Notes under the pieces: generated by a model
What the model was told of the DNA's origin: nothing
The model's database searches: none
The model's input: only the letters and a program-made list of their open reading frames with translations
Source: Deltaproteobacteria bacterium
GTDB lineage: Bacteria > Desulfobacterota > Desulfobaccia > Desulfobaccales > 0-14-0-80-60-11
DNA length: 10,380 nucleotides
Direction of reading: 5' to 3'
Assembly: GCA_023381945.1 (NCBI GenBank)
Contig: JAMCQY010000401.1
Span: 1-10,380, forward strand
Position numbers and translations under genes: made by a program
In this document: piece by piece, positions 8,001-10,380 of the stretch
Layout: each line of letters starts with the position of its first letter
Position numbering within the stretch: the first letter of the stretch is position 1

Positions 8001-8280
8001 CTACATCAGCCGCGACATCTTGGCAGAAGGTTATTGCCGGCCTCCCACCCAGTTGACCCGGGCCACCTACGAAGAAAAGCAGGCCCAACTAAAGAATCTC
8101 AATGAATTCAAGGAAAGGAATAAAGCGACAGCCCCGGCAGCCCTGGAGGCCCTGAAACAGACGGTGCTTTCCGGCGGCAACATCTTTGCCGAATTGATGG
8201 AGACCGTCAGGGCGGCCAGTCTGGGCCAGATCACCCAGGTGCTTTATGAGGTCGGCGGCAAATATAGGCGCAATATGTAG
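5038..8280 (+). CDS. icmF: Fused isobutyryl-CoA mutase IcmF (B12 domain, G-protein chaperone, mutase)
   Basis: This adenosylcobalamin enzyme interconverts isobutyryl-CoA and n-butyryl-CoA (some homologues also isovaleryl/pivalyl-CoA). Its 1080 residues match the family size. Domain order: cobalamin-binding domain (about 12-145) with DGHDAS (24-29, H26 the lower cobalt ligand), SSYQGG (71-76) and a GGGGGV run (100-105); MeaB-like GTPase (about 198-410) with P-loop GTGGSGKS (207-214), VETPGIGQGD (299-308) and NKFD (347-350); a helical linker; then the mutase barrel (about 535-1080). Substrate pocket: F582 in RQFAG and Q726 in DQGQN occupy the positions of Tyr89/Arg207 of methylmalonyl-CoA mutase, the Phe/Gln pair diagnostic of isobutyryl-CoA mutases; H764 (SGYH) matches His244. 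DGHDAS replaces the general DxHxxG but, from memory, is normal for IcmF. The C-terminus GGKYRRNM is also typical. Start: GGGAG (5026-5030), 7 bp before ATG 5038. Confidence 0.98.
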   Translation: MPKEATRKASQTRVRFVTATTLFDGHDASINVFRRLLQRAGAEVIHLGHNRSAKEIVYTAIQEGVHGIAVSSYQGGHMEFFKYVKDLLDQNGVGFIKIFGGGGGVIVPEEIRELEDYGVTRIYSPEDGQKLGLLGIIQDMVDKAAAVKFPPLPKDWQEKIKDRHSFVVTQLISLAENKSKANGAGFGRIRKELPSLARPSAVIGITGTGGSGKSSLEDEFIRRFMIHYPDKSMAIIAIDPTRKKTGGALLGDRIRMNFVNPEKVFMRSLATRESESELSLALEDSINILKAAGFDLIIVETPGIGQGDVSITKYVDLAIYVMTAEFGAPSQLEKIDMLDFADLIAINKFDHKNSLDALREVSKQYRRNHNIFGTPDDTLPIIGTVASNFQDPGLNVFFEKVLSALKDKGLIDWPIPQAVSYSLQESSKSAILPTQRQHYLSEIAATIRAYHEKTRKAARQLHKFEALKTVSRELDLDLSKPAAEAEKKLDHEIIDTLAKWEDIKEQYSQEEFEVKIRDKVNRTPLYTESLSGLQIPKIALPHYDSLAETLKWLRKEHLPGYFPYTAGVFPFRREGEDPKRQFAGEGPPEKTNARFHYLTKDDDAKRLSTAFDSLTLYGEDPAEEPDIFGKIGESGVSICTLEDMKKLYKGFDLCAPNTSVSMTVNGPAPILLAFFFNTAIDQQLEKFKEENGREPDAEEAARIRQLVQANVRGTVQADILKEDQGQNSCIFSVAFALRLMGDIQQYFIDNKVRNFYSVSISGYHIAEAGANPVSQLAFTLANAFTYVEYYLSRGMDIDAFARNLSFFFSSGMDPEYNVIIRVARRIWSIAMKYKYGANESSQRLKCHMQTSGRSLHAQDMQFNDIRTTLQALMALTDNCNSLHTNSYDEAVTTPTEESVRRAMAIQLIISKEYGIFKNQNPLQGSFMMEKLTDMVEEAVLKEFDALSRRGGVLGSMETYYQRGKIQDESLYYELKKNTGEYPIIGVNTYISRDILAEGYCRPPTQLTRATYEEKQAQLKNLNEFKERNKATAPAALEALKQTVLSGGNIFAELMETVRAASLGQITQVLYEVGGKYRRNM

Positions 8281-8452
8281 TTAGCTGAAAACCAGACAAC
8301 AATATCAATTCATTGTCATTCTGAGGGAGCGCCGCGACCGAAGAATCTAGATCCAGCGCTTCGCCCAGGATGACACGGGCTTTCCATCTATGCCTCAACT
8401 TGAAAAAACTAGCTAACACGTACCGCGTACAAAGAAAGGGGGAACAAACCCA
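8281..8452. other. 172-bp intergenic gap between icmF and the second dehydrogenase
   Basis: It contains inverted-repeat copy B (8315-8374) and, at its end, the strong ribosome-binding site AAGGGGGA (8436-8443) for the next gene. I found no convincing -35/-10 pair and no canonical terminator, so whether the downstream gene shares the icmF transcript is open. Confidence 0.5.
8315..8374. repeat. Dispersed imperfect inverted repeat, copy B
   Basis: The left arm 8315-8332 reads GTCATTCTGAGGGAGCGC. The right arm 8356-8374 reads GCGCTTCGCCCAGGATGAC, its near reverse complement. The centre holds CGAAGAATCT and the palindrome ATCTAGAT (8345-8352). Ends and arm sequence match copy A at 3715-3781, so both belong to one repeat family. 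Confidence 0.7.
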
Positions 8453-9610
8453 ATGCAATATGATCTGACCGAAGAACAACGGATGTTGCAGGATATGGTG
8501 CGGCGTCTGGCCAAAGAACAGGTGGAGCCGGGCGCAGCCAAGCGCGATGTCGAAGGCAAATTTGATTGGGAGATGGTGGATCTGCTCCGGGAAAACGGCC
8601 TGATCGGCATCGATTTTCCCGAGGCTTATGATGGCACCGGGGCGGGGATGCTGGCCCTGGCCATCACCGTCGAGGAGCTTTCCCGGGTGGACGCGGCCTG
8701 CGGCTTGGTGCCGGCGGTGCAGGAGTTGGGCAGCCTGCCCATCATGCTGGCCGGTACTGAGGAGCAAAAGAAGAAATACTTGCCCAAACTCGCCTCGGGA
8801 GAACAACTGGCCGCCTTCGGGCTGACTGAACCCGCGGCCGGCTCGGACGTGGCTCGGCTGCGCTGCAAAGCGGTCAAAGACGGCGATTCCTACGTGATCA
8901 ACGGCACCAAGACCTTCATCTCCAACGGCGGCGTGGCCGATATCATCACCCTCTACACCATCACCGATTCCAGCGTCTCGGCCCATAAGGGTTCCAGCGT
9001 CTTTGTGGTGGAAAAGGGGACCCCCGGCTTCACCGTCGGCAAACATGAAGACAAGATGGGCATCCGCTGGTCGGACACCGTGGAGCTCATCTTTGAGGAC
9101 TGCCGGATACCGGCGGCCAATCTGCTGGGGGAGGCCGGCCAAGGGTTTCACGTGATGATGAAGACCCTGGATTTCTCCCGGCTGGGGATCGCCGCCCAGG
9201 CCCTGGGGATCGCCGCCGGGGCGCTGGATTACGCCATCGCCTACGCCAAGGAGCGGGAAACCATGGGCCAGCCCATCATCAAGCATCAGGGAGTGGGGTT
9301 CAAGCTGGCCGACATGGCTATGCGCGTTGAGTCGGCCCGGCAATTGCTCTACAAGACCTGCGCCCTGTTCGAAGAGCAGCCCAAGGACATGAGCCGCATC
9401 AGCCCTCAATTGATCCGCATGAGCGCCATGTCCAAGTGCTATTGCGGCGACGTGGCCATGCAGGTGGCCACCGAAGCGGTGCAGGTGCTGGGCGGCTACG
9501 GCTTCATCAAGGAATTCCCGGTGGAGCGGATGATGCGGGACGCCAAGATCACCCAGATCTATGAAGGCACCAATGAAATTATGCGTCTGGTGATCGCTAA
9601 CACTCTTTAA
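8453..9610 (+). CDS. Acyl-CoA dehydrogenase, second copy, FAD-dependent
   Basis: A full-length (385 aa) member of the same family as the gene at 3847, but clearly divergent from it. Seen: N-terminus YDLTEEQRMLQDMVRRLA; signature FGLTEPAAGSDVA (122-134); FTVGKHEDKMGIR (193-205); LDFSRLGIAAQALGIAAGAL (239-258); second signature VLGGYGFIKEFPVERMMRD (345-363); catalytic Glu in IYEGT (E371). The Glu position places it with short/medium-chain and short-branched enzymes. The LDFSR start of the C-terminal domain differs from LAGGR in the first copy, suggesting a different acyl group. ATG 8453 follows AAGGGGGA (8436-8443), about 9 bp upstream. Its position after icmF suggests it handles the other isomer of the mutase pair, for example linear versus branched acyl-CoA; this is inference. 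Confidence 0.95.
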   Translation: MQYDLTEEQRMLQDMVRRLAKEQVEPGAAKRDVEGKFDWEMVDLLRENGLIGIDFPEAYDGTGAGMLALAITVEELSRVDAACGLVPAVQELGSLPIMLAGTEEQKKKYLPKLASGEQLAAFGLTEPAAGSDVARLRCKAVKDGDSYVINGTKTFISNGGVADIITLYTITDSSVSAHKGSSVFVVEKGTPGFTVGKHEDKMGIRWSDTVELIFEDCRIPAANLLGEAGQGFHVMMKTLDFSRLGIAAQALGIAAGALDYAIAYAKERETMGQPIIKHQGVGFKLADMAMRVESARQLLYKTCALFEEQPKDMSRISPQLIRMSAMSKCYCGDVAMQVATEAVQVLGGYGFIKEFPVERMMRDAKITQIYEGTNEIMRLVIANTL

Positions 9611-9625
9611 TCGCAAGGGAAACGG

Positions 9626-9654
9626 CTGACAAGAAGAAGTTTTTTGTTTAAAAT
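9626..9654 (+). promoter_or_regulatory. Sigma-70-like promoter for the GNAT gene
   Basis: The -35 candidate CTGACA (9626-9631, 5/6 to consensus) and the -10 candidate TAAAAT (9649-9654, 5/6) are separated by exactly 17 bp inside the only AT-rich gap of the window. A start of transcription near 9661 would leave a leader of about 30 nt before ATG 9690. Confidence 0.6.
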
Positions 9655-9689
9655 TATATCTATAAATAAATATGGTATAGGATAGAGAT

Positions 9690-10244
9690 ATGTTCGAACA
9701 ATATCCCAAGGAAGTCACCCTTACAGACGGCGCCAGTCTCACTCTGAGACCCATGACCAGGGACGATCAATACGCCCTTTACAGTTTTTTTATCAGCCTG
9801 CCGGAGGAAAACCGGCGCTGGCTCGGCAATGACGTGACCGACCGTAAGCTCTTGGAAAAATGGGCCCGCAACCTCAATTACGACCGGGTCCTGCCCATCC
9901 TGGCCGAGTATGATGGCCGGGTGGTGGCCAATGCCACGCTGCATTTCCATACCTTCGGGTGGGGCCGCCATATCGCCGAGGTCCGGGTCACCATTACCCC
10001 GGAATTCCAGGGCCGCGGCCTGGGAGCGTTGCTCCTGGGGGAGCTGTCGCAGTTGGCCGCCGGCCACAATGTGAAAAAATTGCTGGCCAGAATCGTCACC
10101 ACCCAGGCCCGGGTCATCAAGGCCTTTGAAAAGGCCGGGTTCGGCCTGGTGACGGAATTGAAGAACTACGTCAAAGATGTTCACCAGAACCGGTATGCCG
10201 ATATTGCCCTGCTGGTGAAAGAATTGAGCCCCGCGGCCGCATAA
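9690..10244 (+). CDS. GNAT-family N-acetyltransferase
   Basis: GNAT enzymes transfer an acetyl (or other acyl) group from CoA to an amine. The 184-residue product is a single GNAT domain: beta strands with LTLRPMTRDD at 17-26, a helical segment containing NRRWLGNDVTDRKLLEKW, LAEYDGRVVANATLHFH (71-87), then motif A EVRVTITPEFQGRGLGALLL (97-116). There QGRGLG (107-112) is the acetyl-CoA pyrophosphate loop, followed by ARVIKAFEKAGFG (140-152), the usual C-terminal motif. The acceptor cannot be predicted. ATG 9690 follows AGGA (9679-9682). With its own promoter it need not belong to the upstream operon. Some GNATs acylate and switch off acyl-CoA enzymes, so a regulatory link to the neighbouring pathway is conceivable but unproven. 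Confidence 0.9.
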   Translation: MFEQYPKEVTLTDGASLTLRPMTRDDQYALYSFFISLPEENRRWLGNDVTDRKLLEKWARNLNYDRVLPILAEYDGRVVANATLHFHTFGWGRHIAEVRVTITPEFQGRGLGALLLGELSQLAAGHNVKKLLARIVTTQARVIKAFEKAGFGLVTELKNYVKDVHQNRYADIALLVKELSPAAA

Positions 10245-10380
10245 GTCCGGGAATAAGGAGATGGTATGAATGAGTTTCTTCGGCGGTGATACCCTATCGG
10301 CCAAAAGCTGATGGGGTAGACGGGTTACAGGCTGGATGTAGTCCTTGAGGCAGTGGACCTCGATAAGGAGATTAGTCAGA
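10245..10380. other. Tail region with a ribosome-binding site and very short ORFs, no convincing gene
   Basis: Eleven bases after the GNAT stop comes AAGGAG (10255-10260), a good Shine-Dalgarno. Three ATGs follow (10261, 10266, 10270), but their frames stop after 2, 7 and 13 codons; the longest is MSFFGGDTLSAKS (10270-10311). From the TAG at 10317 one frame is open to the window edge (reads TGYRLDVVLEAVDLDKEISQ) without a clear start. This could be a leader peptide, a decayed gene, or chance. Confidence 0.35.
10290..10318. other. 12-bp hairpin downstream of GNAT
   Basis: TACCCTATCGGC (10290-10301) pairs with GCTGATGGGGTA (10307-10318) over the loop CAAAA: twelve consecutive pairs including two G-U. 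No T-run follows on either strand. It may end the GNAT transcript in a factor-assisted way or belong to a structured leader of a gene beyond the window. Confidence 0.55.

Noticed and set aside
2410..8280. Anaerobic alkane degradation by fumarate addition (alkylsuccinyl-CoA mutase with AMACR and CoA-transferase)
   Set aside because: The gene mix is similar, but the mutase has the Phe/Gln pocket of isobutyryl-CoA mutases rather than residues for a carboxylated substrate, and no alkylsuccinate synthase is present.
10253..10330. Fluoride (crcB) riboswitch suggested by GCTGATGGGGTAGAC
   Set aside because: The required upstream stem and pseudoknot partner are missing; the apparent motif is one arm of a simple 12-bp hairpin.
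10266..10379. Recoding of TGA and TAG (selenocysteine or pyrrolysine) in the frame from ATG 10266
   Set aside because: Two different stops lie within 18 codons, no SECIS or known Sec/Pyl protein context is visible, and the second stop lies in the stem of a hairpin.

Overview
This window is GC-rich bacterial DNA with every convincing gene on the + strand. It encodes acyl-CoA chemistry: a type III (CaiB/BaiF) CoA-transferase tail, a small acidic protein, a Trp-rich polytopic membrane protein, a racemase-like CaiB/AMACR-family enzyme, an acyl-CoA dehydrogenase, a fused isobutyryl-CoA mutase (IcmF), a second acyl-CoA dehydrogenase and a GNAT acetyltransferase. The style (type III CoA-transferases, paired acyl-CoA dehydrogenases, B12 mutase, dispersed intergenic inverted repeats) suggests an anaerobic fatty- or aromatic-acid degrader, perhaps a Desulfobacterota/syntrophic deltaproteobacterium. 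That assignment is inference; no marker gene is present.

Layout. 3-731: CoA-transferase C-terminal part, cut by the window edge. 819-1010 and 1064-2350: a 63-aa protein and a 428-aa membrane protein of unknown function, both with strong Shine-Dalgarno sequences. 2410-3606: a CaiB-family protein carrying the His/Asp pair typical of alpha-methylacyl-CoA racemase. 3607-3846: a 240-bp gap full of hairpins, including one copy of a dispersed inverted repeat. 3847-4995 and 5038-8280: acyl-CoA dehydrogenase and icmF, 42 bp apart and probably co-transcribed. 8281-8452: a gap with a second copy of the same inverted repeat. 8453-9610: second acyl-CoA dehydrogenase. 9611-9689: AT-rich gap with a good sigma-70-like promoter. 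9690-10244: GNAT. 10245-10380: no convincing gene, but a ribosome-binding site, very short ORFs and a 12-bp hairpin.

How the genes may work together (inference). A CoA-transferase could activate a short branched acid. The AMACR-like enzyme could epimerise a 2-methyl-acyl-CoA. IcmF, whose active site has the Phe/Gln pair of isobutyryl-CoA mutases, would interconvert branched and linear acyl-CoAs such as isobutyryl-CoA and butyryl-CoA. The two dehydrogenases, both with the Glu base in YEGT, would oxidise the products. The membrane protein and its small partner are the least explained part and the best candidate for something new; a transport or membrane-anchoring role for the acid is a guess. 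The GNAT might regulate CoA enzymes by acylation, but its own promoter suggests it is a separate unit.
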